Assembly (NCBI GenBank): GCA_023389095.1
Contig: JAEWFB010000594.1
Location: forward strand, 1-5,702
From: Actinomycetes bacterium
GTDB taxonomy: Bacteria; Actinomycetota; Actinomycetes; Actinomycetales; Dermatophilaceae
DNA: 5,702 bases
Direction of reading: 5' to 3'
In this document: positions 1 through 5,440 of the stretch, in pieces
Layout of the letters: each line of letters opens with the position of its first letter
How positions within the stretch are numbered: the first letter of the stretch is position 1
Translations under genes and position numbers: made by a program
Notes under the pieces: model-generated
What the model saw: the letters and a program-made list of their open reading frames with translations, nothing else
Told to the model about the DNA's origin: nothing
Database searches by the model: none

Positions 1-1085
1 ACCTCGCGCAGCTCGTCGACCGGGTGGCCCCGATCCTCGTCTTCCTCGTGGCCATCACGCTCGTCGCCGAGATCTGCGACCAGGCCGGGCTCTTCGACGA
101 GGCCGCCCACTGGGCCGCCCGCCTGGCCCGCGGCCGGGTCGGGGTGCTGTGGCTGCTCGTCGTCGCGCTCGCGGTCGTCTCGACGATCGTGCTCAGCCTC
201 GACACGACCGCCGTGCTGCTCACACCGGTCGCCGTCACCGTCGCGCGGCAGGTCGGCGCGGCGCCCCTGCCCTTCGCGATGACGACCCTCTGGCTGGCCA
301 ACACCGCCTCGCTGCTGCTGCCGGTCTCGAACCTGACGAACCTGCTGTCCCTGCACCCGTTCGCCGAGCTCGGCGTGTCCACATGGGGCTACCTGCGGCT
401 GCTTGCCGCGCCGGCGCTCGTCGCGATCCTCTGCACGGTGGCCGTGCTGTGGGTGCTGCACCGCTCCCAGCTCCGCGGTCGGTACGCGACGCCACCGCGG
501 GCCGAGCCGCACGACCACCGGCTCATGGTGATCACCGGGTGGACGTGCGGCGCCCTGGCCGTCGCGTTCGTCTCCGGGCTCCAGCCGGCGATCGCCTCGG
601 TGCCCGCGGCCCTGTTCCTCCTCGCCGCCACCTACTGGCGCGCCCCCGCCCTGCTGCGCCGGATCAAGATGCCGTGGCTCACCGTCATGGGGATCTGCGT
701 GCTGTTCCTCGTCGTCGACGCCGCCCTGCGCGCCGGCCTCGAGGGCTGGCTGCGCGGGCTCGTCGGCGAGGGGACGACCGCGGCCGACCTGCTCCGGGTC
801 AGCGGTATCGGCGCCCTCGCCGCCAACGGCATCAACAACCTGCCCGCCTACCTCGCCCTCGAGCCGACCGCCTCGGACGCGCCGGCCCGCCTCGCGGCGC
901 TGCTGGTCGGCGTCAACGCCGGGCCGATCGTCACGATGTGGGGATCGGTGGCCACCCTGCTGTGGGCCCAGCGGTGCCGCTCCGCCGGGCTCGCCGTCGA
1001 CACCGGCCGCATCGCCCGCACCGGCCTGCTGTGCGCGGTCGTGGTCGTCGGCGCCACGACGCTCACCCTCGCGGCCACCGCCTGA
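1..1085 (+). CDS. ArsB/SLC13-type membrane transporter, C-terminal part (5' partial)
   Basis: Integral membrane permease resembling the ArsB / SLC13 ion-transporter superfamily; it would move an anion or oxyanion across the cytoplasmic membrane. The frame is open from base 3, upstream of a GTG at 24, so the start lies outside the window and some N-terminal residues are missing. Numbering from that GTG, hydrophobic segments lie near residues 2-17, 38-58, 84-110, 125-145, 166-203, 217-236, 258-279, 289-313 and 334-352. Family-like signatures are LSLDTTAVLLTPV (58-69), the following NTASLLLPVSNLTNLL (93-108), and NNLPAYLAL (271-279) with LVGVNAGPIVTMWGS (294-308) in the second half; the two halves look like the inverted-repeat fold of the superfamily. 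ArsB proteins usually carry Asn before the Asp of the first motif, whereas here it is Leu. No arsR, arsC or arsA is visible, so arsenite as substrate is not supported. The family call is firm, the substrate unknown. Confidence 0.82.
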   Translation, partial: LAQLVDRVAPILVFLVAITLVAEICDQAGLFDEAAHWAARLARGRVGVLWLLVVALAVVSTIVLSLDTTAVLLTPVAVTVARQVGAAPLPFAMTTLWLANTASLLLPVSNLTNLLSLHPFAELGVSTWGYLRLLAAPALVAILCTVAVLWVLHRSQLRGRYATPPRAEPHDHRLMVITGWTCGALAVAFVSGLQPAIASVPAALFLLAATYWRAPALLRRIKMPWLTVMGICVLFLVVDAALRAGLEGWLRGLVGEGTTAADLLRVSGIGALAANGINNLPAYLALEPTASDAPARLAALLVGVNAGPIVTMWGSVATLLWAQRCRSAGLAVDTGRIARTGLLCAVVVVGATTLTLAATA

Positions 1086-1090
1086 GCCGG

Positions 1091-1119
1091 CAGGGCCCCC
1101 AACGCTCTGCGGCGCCCTG
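1091..1119 (+). terminator. weak hairpin after the transporter gene
   Basis: The inverted repeat CAGGGC (1091-1096) / GCCCTG (1114-1119) starts 5 nt after the transporter stop codon. The 17-nt loop is long and no T-run follows, so this is only a candidate transcript end. The rest of the gap up to the lipoprotein start shows no gene. Confidence 0.2.
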
Positions 1120-1198
1120 GCGCACCCGGTGGCGGCACCCCACCGACGTCTGCCTGCGGCACGCGGGTCTCCTGGATCTGGACGGGTCTGCGTGGCTG

Positions 1199-1204
1199 TA
1201 CCCT
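1199..1204 (+). promoter_or_regulatory. candidate -10 box for the lipoprotein gene
   Basis: TACCCT fits the actinobacterial TANNNT -10 pattern and ends 8 nt before the GTG at 1213, so transcription could begin at or very near the start codon (leaderless). A partial -35, TGGAC at 1179-1183, is too close for normal spacing. This is inference from position only. Confidence 0.25.
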
Positions 1205-1212
1205 TCGTCCCC

Positions 1213-1983
1213 GTGACCCTTCGCCGAGCCATTCTGGCCTGCCTGGCCGTCGCCGCGACGACGGCCGCCTGCTCGACGCCCACCGCGTCGACGGGGGCGG
1301 GCAACCCGACCACCCCAGTGACCACGTCGAGCACCGCGTCGCCGACGTCGACGACGCCCGCGCCGTCGACCACCGCGCCCAGCGCGCCTGCGCCGCAGGC
1401 GCGCACGAAAGCGTCCCTGAAGAAGGCCCTCCTCGAGGTGTCCGACATGCCCTCGGGCTTCTCCGAGGAGCCGACGTCCTCTGGCCAGAGCGGTGGCCCG
1501 ACCATCTCCTCCAAGGACGCTCGCTGCGCCGACCTCGTCAGCCTGATGAACGCCCGCACGGCGCCGGGATCCCTCGCCAGCGCCGAGGCCTCGTTCTCGG
1601 CGGGCCAGAGCGGGCCGAGCATCGACGAGAGCCTCGACGCCCTCGGCTCGGAGGCCAAGGTCTCCGCCCTCCAGGCTCGCCTCAAGGCAGCCCTCGGGCG
1701 CTGCTCCAAGGTCACGATGAGCATCCCGGGCCACGGCAGATCCACGATGCACGTCGCCACCGTCAACCCGCCGAAGGTCGGCACCGCGCCGGTCGCGGCC
1801 CGGATCACCGGCGAGGGCGGTCCCCTCGACGGCTTCGAGCTGACCCAGGTCTACACGGGGGTGGGGGACGTCGTGCTGTCGCTCACCTTCGTCGGGGCCA
1901 CGCCCGACGACATCGACGGGGCCAGCGGTCTCGCGCACGACAAGGCGGCGAGCCTGCTCGGGCTGGACGGCACGAAGAGCTGA
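1213..1983 (+). CDS. secreted lipoprotein of unknown function
   Basis: Predicted exported lipoprotein of 256 residues, anchored on the outer face of the membrane. From the GTG at 1213 the protein begins MTLRRAILACLAVAATTAAC: two arginines, a hydrophobic core, and a lipobox-like TTAAC with Cys20 as the lipidation site (Thr at -3 is not the commonest residue). Residues 21-62 are a Thr/Ser/Pro/Ala-rich tether. From about residue 66 a globular domain begins with KASLKKALLEVSDMPSGF, a pattern seen in many actinobacterial lipoproteins of PknH-sensor-like or unassigned type. Cys105 and Cys164 are the only cysteines in that domain and could form a disulfide. Start choice: GTG 1213 gives the most typical signal peptide; GTG 1192 (7 more residues) has a weak GGACGGG upstream, and GTG 1129 would put a long non-hydrophobic stretch before the signal. 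It follows the transporter on the same strand after 127 nt. Function not recognised. Confidence 0.78.
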   Translation: MTLRRAILACLAVAATTAACSTPTASTGAGNPTTPVTTSSTASPTSTTPAPSTTAPSAPAPQARTKASLKKALLEVSDMPSGFSEEPTSSGQSGGPTISSKDARCADLVSLMNARTAPGSLASAEASFSAGQSGPSIDESLDALGSEAKVSALQARLKAALGRCSKVTMSIPGHGRSTMHVATVNPPKVGTAPVAARITGEGGPLDGFELTQVYTGVGDVVLSLTFVGATPDDIDGASGLAHDKAASLLGLDGTKS

Positions 1984-1988
1984 CCCGT

Positions 1989-2010
1989 CCGGCAGGCTCC
2001 ACGCCTCCGG
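1989..2010 (+). terminator. hairpin just after the lipoprotein stop
   Basis: CCGG-C-AGGC (1989-1997) pairs with GCCTCCGG (2003-2010): an 8-bp GC-rich stem with one bulged C and a 5-nt loop, beginning 5 nt past the stop codon. No T-run follows, as is common in high-GC actinobacteria. It is likely an intrinsic-like terminator for the lipoprotein mRNA and may also act on the convergent SDR transcript. Confidence 0.45.
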
Positions 2011-2012
2011 CT

Positions 2013-2030
2013 CGACGGCGCACACCGTCG
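2013..2030. terminator. second hairpin in the convergent gap
   Basis: A perfect 6-bp stem, CGACGG (2013-2018) with CCGTCG (2025-2030), has a 6-nt loop. It lies 2 nt after the previous hairpin and between two converging genes, so it could stop transcription from either side. There is no T-run on either strand. Confidence 0.35.
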
Positions 2031-2064
2031 CGCGCCCGCTCCGCCGCGGTGGGTGCCTGTCCCC

Positions 2065-3090
2065 TCAGCGGCCGACGACGCCCTTCGCGAGAAGGCTCTC
2101 GGCGGTGTCCGCGATCGAGTCCTCGACCGGCCTCGGCCGCCACCCCAGGAGCCGCTGCGCCTTCTCGCTGCTCGCTCCGAAGTCGTGGCCGAGCTGAGGA
2201 CCCAGCGCGCCGAGCTGCGGGTTGAACCTGCCGAGCAGCCGCGCGAGCGGGACCGGCAGCTCACGCGTCGGGGCCTGGGCGGCCCGCTCCCCCAGCCGGT
2301 CGCGCAGGATGCGCGCCACCTCGACGATGCGCAGGCTCGGGCCGGCCGAGGCGAGCCAGCACTCGCCGGGGGCGGCCGGGTCGGTCATGGCCCGCAGGTG
2401 GAGGTCGGCGACGTCGCGGACGTCGACCCAGCTCGTGCCGAACGGCGGACAGACGGGAAGGCTGCCCTCGAGCATGCCGCGGATGATGCGCAGCGACGGC
2501 GGGTCGTCGGGTCCGAGGACCGGGCCGATGACGGCGACCGGGTGGACCGCGGCCAGCTCGAGCCCGCCGCCCTCCTCCTCGACGAACCGCCAGGCGGCCT
2601 GCTCGGCGAGCGTCTTGGAGCGCTGGTAGGGCGCGAGGTCGGCATCGAGGTCGGTCCAGTCCTGCTCGGTGAAGGGCGTCGACCGGCGCGGGTGGCCGTA
2701 GCCGACGGCGCCGAACGCGCTGGTGACCACGACGCGGCGGACGCGGGCGTCGCGCGAGGCGCGCAGCACCCGCAGGACCCCGTCGCAGGCGGCCTCGATC
2801 ATCGACGCCTCGCTCTGGGGCGCCGTGCGCAGCGTGGGCGAGGCGACGTGGAGGACGTAGTCGCAGCCGGACACCGCGTCCACCCAACCCTCGTCGGCGG
2901 CGAGGTCGGCCCGGACGACGCTGAGCCGGTCGTCGTAGAACTCGACCGCGGCGTGCAGGCGTTCCCGCAGCGCCGTCTCACGCGACAGGTCGCGGACGGT
3001 CGCCCGCACGTCGTGGCCGGACTCGAGCAGCGCGAGCACGCACCAGCCCCCGATGAAGCCGGATCCTCCGGTGACGAGCACCTGTGCCAT
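2065..3090 (-). CDS. extended SDR, NAD(P)-dependent reductase (dihydroflavonol-4-reductase / aldehyde-reductase type)
   Basis: Cytoplasmic oxidoreductase of 341 residues in the extended SDR / NAD-dependent epimerase-dehydratase superfamily. The N-terminal Rossmann motif is TGGSGFIGG (residues 7-15; Gly8, Gly11, Gly14), and Arg33 in TVR follows the second beta strand, as in NADP(H)-preferring members. HVASP (81-85) is the usual loop after beta-4. The catalytic set is Ser124 (VVTSAFGAVGYG), Tyr155 and Lys159 (YQRSK). VHPVAVIGP (182-190) and WVDVRDVAD (221-229) match the substrate-side motifs of dihydroflavonol-4-reductase-like and aldehyde-reductase SDRs. The length is normal for the subgroup. 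The ATG at 3090 is chosen because GAGGAG lies 6 nt upstream and the Rossmann strand starts right after it; starts at 3096 or 3126 would sit on or before that ribosome site. It diverges from a TetR gene across a spacer with two palindromes, so it is probably repressed by that regulator. The physiological substrate (a ketone, aldehyde or sugar nucleotide) cannot be told. Confidence 0.92.
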   Translation of the reverse strand: MAQVLVTGGSGFIGGWCVLALLESGHDVRATVRDLSRETALRERLHAAVEFYDDRLSVVRADLAADEGWVDAVSGCDYVLHVASPTLRTAPQSEASMIEAACDGVLRVLRASRDARVRRVVVTSAFGAVGYGHPRRSTPFTEQDWTDLDADLAPYQRSKTLAEQAAWRFVEEEGGGLELAAVHPVAVIGPVLGPDDPPSLRIIRGMLEGSLPVCPPFGTSWVDVRDVADLHLRAMTDPAAPGECWLASAGPSLRIVEVARILRDRLGERAAQAPTRELPVPLARLLGRFNPQLGALGPQLGHDFGASSEKAQRLLGWRPRPVEDSIADTAESLLAKGVVGR

Positions 3091-3096
3091 CTGCAT

Positions 3097-3102
3097 CTCC
3101 TC
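3097..3102 (-). promoter_or_regulatory. ribosome binding site of the SDR gene
   Basis: GAGGAG on the minus strand, 6 nt before the ATG at 3090. It decides the start: the next upstream ATG (3096) directly abuts it. Confidence 0.75.
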
Positions 3103-3160
3103 TGCTGGTCCTCTGACGCGTCGCACGTGGCGCGTCCGCCGTCGCCCCGCTACGGTAGGC

Positions 3161-3172
3161 GGAGAGTTCTCC
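3161..3172. promoter_or_regulatory. operator 1, likely TetR binding site
   Basis: The palindrome GGAGA-GT-TCTCC is followed by A, giving a 13-bp sequence (3161-3173) repeated identically at 3185-3197. It lies where the -35/-10 spacer of the tetR promoter would be and near the expected start of the SDR transcript. Site identity is seen in the sequence; binding by the neighbouring TetR protein is inferred. Confidence 0.65.
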
Positions 3173-3175
3173 AGT

Positions 3176-3181
3176 TAAAGT
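3176..3181 (+). promoter_or_regulatory. candidate -10 box of the tetR promoter
   Basis: TAAAGT fits TANNNT and lies in the gap between the two operators. The expected transcript start, about 3188, falls inside operator 2 and leaves a short leader of roughly 30 nt containing the ribosome site. No convincing -35 is seen at 3152-3158. Confidence 0.45.
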
Positions 3182-3205
3182 AGTGGAGAGTTCTCCACAT
3201 AGCAA
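3177..3205 (-). promoter_or_regulatory. candidate promoter of the SDR gene
   Basis: On the minus strand, TTGCTA (3205-3200) and TACTTT (3182-3177) are 17 nt apart, close to -35 and TANNNT -10 elements. The spacer is filled almost exactly by operator 2 (3183-3198), and operator 1 covers the expected start near 3170. The leader to the ATG at 3090 would be about 80 nt. The -10 overlaps that of the opposing tetR promoter. Confidence 0.45.
3183..3198. promoter_or_regulatory. operator 2, likely TetR binding site
   Basis: GTGGAGAGTTCTCCAC is a perfect 7-bp inverted repeat around a GT centre and is the better of the two sites. It lies 24 bp from the equivalent position in operator 1 and spans both the SDR promoter spacer and the expected tetR transcript start. 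Confidence 0.7.
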
Positions 3206-3212
3206 GGTGAGG
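3204..3212 (+). promoter_or_regulatory. ribosome binding site of tetR
   Basis: AAGGTGAGG lies 5 nt before the GTG at 3218 and supports that start codon. Its 5' end overlaps the candidate -35 of the opposing SDR promoter by two bases. Confidence 0.65.
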
Positions 3213-3217
3213 TACCA

Positions 3218-3760
3218 GTGGTCCGTTCCGACGCCCGTGAGAACCGGGAGCGCATCCTCGCGGCAGCGCGCGAGTCCTTCGCCGACGACGGCTCTCCGTC
3301 GATGAACCAGGTCGCACAGCGAGCCGGCGTCGGCGCCGGCACGCTCTACCGCAACTTCCCGACGCGCGAGGCGCTCGTCCTCGCCGTCTACCAGGCCGAG
3401 GTCGAGCGCATCGTCGCCCGGGTGCCCGAGCTGCTCGACACGCTCGAGCCGATCGAGGCGCTCCGCGCCTGGACGACGAGCCTCGTCGAGGCGATGCGCC
3501 GCAAGCACGGCCTCGGGGACGCCCTGAGCGCCGCCGCCCACCAGACGGTCACCGAGCAGACCTCCGGCCCGGTCGTGGCGGCGATCCGGCAGCTGCTCGA
3601 CGCGGGCGTGCAGGACGGAAGCATCCGTCCCGACGCCGACGCCGGGGACGTCCTCCAGCTCACCGGTGCGCTGTGGCGCGCGACGCCCGGGCCCGAGGAC
3701 CGCTCTCCGCACATGCTCGGGCTCGTCCTCGACGGGCTTCGTTCACAGCCCGGGTCGTAG
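3218..3760 (+). CDS. TetR-family transcriptional repressor
   Basis: DNA-binding regulator of 180 residues, acting as a dimer in the cytoplasm. Residues 7-25 form the first helix (ENRERILAAARESFADDG), and the helix-turn-helix spans about 28-47, with VAQRAGVGAGTLYRNFPTREAL as its recognition part, a close match to the TetR consensus. The rest is helical and resembles the ligand-binding half of SbtR-like TetR proteins (AAAHQTVTEQTSGPV and LTGALWRAT regions). The GTG start has AAGGTGAGG 5 nt upstream. The gene diverges from the SDR gene, and the spacer carries two matching palindromes overlapping promoters on both strands, so it probably represses both itself and the SDR until a ligand binds; that ligand may be a substrate or product of the reductase. 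It ends 13 nt from the convergent metZ stop, leaving little room for a terminator. Confidence 0.92.
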   Translation: MVRSDARENRERILAAARESFADDGSPSMNQVAQRAGVGAGTLYRNFPTREALVLAVYQAEVERIVARVPELLDTLEPIEALRAWTTSLVEAMRRKHGLGDALSAAAHQTVTEQTSGPVVAAIRQLLDAGVQDGSIRPDADAGDVLQLTGALWRATPGPEDRSPHMLGLVLDGLRSQPGS

Positions 3761-3773
3761 GCGCCGCCGCTGC

Positions 3774-5006
3774 TCAGCCGAGGGCGCGGCCCAGGTCGTC
3801 GACGAGGTCGCGGACGTCCTCGAGTCCGACCGAGACCCGCAGGACGCCGTCGGTGATGCCGACCGCGGCCCGGGCCTCCGGCGTCAGTCGCCGGTGGGTC
3901 GTCGTGGCCGGGTGGGTGATCAGCGACTTGGAGTCGCCGAGGTTGTTGGAGATGTCGATGACCTCGAGGGCGTTCATGAGAGCAAAGGCCTCGTCCTTGC
4001 CGCCGTCGAGCTCGAACGTCACGACCGTGCCGGCCGCCAGCATCTGGCGCTTGGCGAGCTCGTGCTGCGGGTGCGAGGGCAGGAACGGGTGCACGACGCG
4101 CGTCACGCGCGGGTGCGACTCGAGGAACCGGGCCACCTCGAGGGCACTGGCCGCCATCCGCTCGACCCGCAGTGACATCGTCTCGAGGCCCTTGACGAGG
4201 ACCCAGGCGTTGAAGGGCGACATCGAGGGGCCGGTGTGCCGCATGAGGTTCTGCACCGGGCCGTCGACGAACTCCTTGGGTCCGAGGACCGCTCCACCGA
4301 GCACCCGGCCCTGGCCGTCGATGTGCTTGGTCGCCGAGTACACGACGATGTCGGCGCCGTGCTCGAGCGGCTTGCTGAACACCGGTGTGCCGAAGACGTT
4401 GTCGACGACGACCTTCGCCCCTGCGGCGTGGGCCAGCTCGCTGACCGCGGCGATGTCGACGAGCTCCTGCATCGGGTTGCTCGGGGTCTCGAAGAAGACC
4501 GCCGTCGTCGGCTCGGACAGCGCCTCGCGCCACTGGTCGAGGTCGGGCCCGTCGACGAACACCGTCTCGACGCCCCACCGCGGGAGGATCTCGTCGAGGA
4601 TGACGAAGCACGAGCCGAACAGCGCCCGCGACGACACGACCCGGTCGCCCTTGCCGAGCAGCGCGGCGAGCGCGACGAACACCGCGGACATCCCGGAGCC
4701 GGTCGCGAAGCACGCCTCGGCACCCTCGATGGCGCGCAGCCGCTCCTCGAACATCGTCACGGTCGGGTTGCCGTACCTGGAGTAGACGAACCGGTCGACG
4801 TCGCCCTTGAACGCGGCCTCGGCGTCCTCGGCGGTGTCGTAGACGAACCCCGAGGTGAGGTACAGGCCCTCGGACGTCTCCTCGAACCCGCTGCGGGACA
4901 GGCCTGCCCGCACCGCGAGGGTGTCGGGGCGCCAGCCCTCGGTGGCACCCTCGATGGCAGTGGTGGCGGCTGCGACGGTGGACCGGTCGGAGGTCGGGTC
5001 GCTCAT
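3774..5006 (-). CDS. metZ: O-succinylhomoserine sulfhydrylase, PLP-dependent
   Basis: Cytoplasmic enzyme of 410 residues in the Cys/Met-metabolism PLP family. It joins an activated homoserine (O-succinyl- or O-acetyl-) with sulfide to make homocysteine, the direct-sulfhydrylation route to methionine. Visible motifs: LYLTSGFVYDTAEDA (48-62), YSRYGNP (75-81; Tyr and Arg contact the PLP phosphate of the partner subunit), GSGM (103-106), Asp202 in VVVDNVF (pyridine nitrogen), YSATKHIDGQGR with Lys227 as the PLP Schiff-base lysine, NNLGDSKSLITHPATTTH (354-371) and Arg390 in LRVSVGLED (substrate carboxylate). Wording such as RSGFEET, FGSCFVILDEILPRWGV and LMRHTGPSMS matches the actinobacterial MetZ group including M. 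tuberculosis Rv0391, rather than MetB or MetY. The ATG at 5006 overlaps the rhodanese stop (ATGA); the frame stays open further upstream, but that part is only a shadow of the rhodanese gene. There is no clear ribosome site, so translation is probably coupled. The acyl donor cannot be settled from sequence. Confidence 0.95.
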   Translation of the reverse strand: MSDPTSDRSTVAAATTAIEGATEGWRPDTLAVRAGLSRSGFEETSEGLYLTSGFVYDTAEDAEAAFKGDVDRFVYSRYGNPTVTMFEERLRAIEGAEACFATGSGMSAVFVALAALLGKGDRVVSSRALFGSCFVILDEILPRWGVETVFVDGPDLDQWREALSEPTTAVFFETPSNPMQELVDIAAVSELAHAAGAKVVVDNVFGTPVFSKPLEHGADIVVYSATKHIDGQGRVLGGAVLGPKEFVDGPVQNLMRHTGPSMSPFNAWVLVKGLETMSLRVERMAASALEVARFLESHPRVTRVVHPFLPSHPQHELAKRQMLAAGTVVTFELDGGKDEAFALMNALEVIDISNNLGDSKSLITHPATTTHRRLTPEARAAVGITDGVLRVSVGLEDVRDLVDDLGRALG

Positions 5007-5416
5007 CCCTGCACCCACGGCAGGCCCGCGACCTTCCAGCCGGCGACGGCGCGGTGACGCTGCCCGTCGTGTGGGCCCTCGAACCCGTCGAGCACGTTGA
5101 ACGACGTGCTCCACCCGGCGGCGGTGGCGGCCTCGGCGGCCGCGATCGAGCGCACGCCAGAGCGGCAGAGGAAGTAGACGGGCTGGTCCTTGGCGATGCC
5201 GGCGGACTCGAGCTCGCCGGTGAAGGCGTCGTTGACCTGGCCGTCGGGGAAGCGCTGCCACTCGACGCGCAGGACGTCCTTGTCGAGGGTGCCGAGGTCG
5301 GGCAGCCCGACGTAGGTCCACTCGGCCCGGGTGCGCACGTCGACGAGCACGGCACCCGGCTCGTCGCGCAGCGCGGTCCACGCCTGCTCAGGGGTCACGT
5401 CACCGGCATAGCTCAT
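5003..5416 (-). CDS. single-domain rhodanese (sulfurtransferase) paired with metZ
   Basis: Small cytoplasmic sulfur carrier of 137 residues. Rhodaneses take sulfane sulfur onto an active-site cysteine as a persulfide and pass it on. Visible: GAVLVDVRTRAEW (21-33), the usual beta strand and DVR loop; FLCRSGVRS (82-90) with catalytic Cys84 in a six-residue loop typical of thiosulfate/persulfide sulfurtransferases; and the C-terminal NVLDGFEG (107-114) plus GWKVAGLPW (126-134). All key positions are intact. It closely resembles the Rv0390-type protein beside metZ in mycobacteria. Its stop overlaps the metZ start by 4 nt (5003-5006), which points to translational coupling and a shared role in sulfur assimilation, plausibly delivering or scavenging sulfide for homocysteine synthesis (inference). 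The ATG at 5416 has no ribosome site but a good -10-like element 6 nt before it. It lies 24 nt after the phosphatase-like gene on the same strand. Confidence 0.92.
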   Translation of the reverse strand: MSYAGDVTPEQAWTALRDEPGAVLVDVRTRAEWTYVGLPDLGTLDKDVLRVEWQRFPDGQVNDAFTGELESAGIAKDQPVYFLCRSGVRSIAAAEAATAAGWSTSFNVLDGFEGPHDGQRHRAVAGWKVAGLPWVQG

Positions 5417-5422
5417 GCTGCG

Positions 5423-5431
5423 AATATCGCA
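5423..5431 (-). promoter_or_regulatory. candidate extended -10 promoter of rhodanese-metZ (leaderless)
   Basis: On the minus strand TGC-GATATT forms an extended -10-like element whose last base is 6 nt before the ATG at 5416. That spacing places the transcript start at or next to the A of the start codon. No purine-rich ribosome site precedes the ATG, which fits leaderless translation. No good -35 is seen. It is entirely within the 24-nt gap between genes. Confidence 0.45.
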
Positions 5432-5440
5432 CAGCGTCCG

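Noticed and set aside
149..1216. 355-residue plus-strand frame over the transporter gene
   Set aside because: The +1 frame relative to a convincing membrane protein, almost all Arg/Ala/Pro, with no domain.
1273..1395. Repetitive GTCGAC/ACG-rich stretch, possible DNA repeat or binding cluster
   Set aside because: It is explained as low-complexity coding for the Thr/Ser/Pro/Ala-rich tether of the lipoprotein; there is no regular period.
3091..3126. N-terminal extension of the SDR to an upstream start at 3126
   Set aside because: The 12 extra residues do not resemble the family, and they include the GAGGAG ribosome site used by the ATG at 3090.
2053..3183. 376-residue plus-strand frame across the SDR gene
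   Set aside because: Antisense shadow of a well-supported SDR gene, rich in Arg/Gly/Asp, with no domain and no ribosome site.
3388..5355. Very long 655-residue open frame on the minus strand
   Set aside because: It is a shadow of metZ, rhodanese and tetR in another frame. Composition is dominated by Arg, Pro, Ser and Ala, with no recognisable motifs; long spurious frames are normal at this G+C.
3774..5381. Apparent 535-residue rhodanese-MetZ-length fusion protein on the minus strand
   Set aside because: The extra 125 N-terminal residues are Arg/Ala/Gly-rich shadow translation of the rhodanese gene read in another frame. MetZ homology starts right after the ATG at 5006.
5417..5440. SAM-type riboswitch or other methionine leader before rhodanese-metZ
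   Set aside because: Only 24 nt separate this unit from the upstream gene, far too little for a riboswitch. Any such element would have to lie upstream of the phosphatase-like gene, outside the window.
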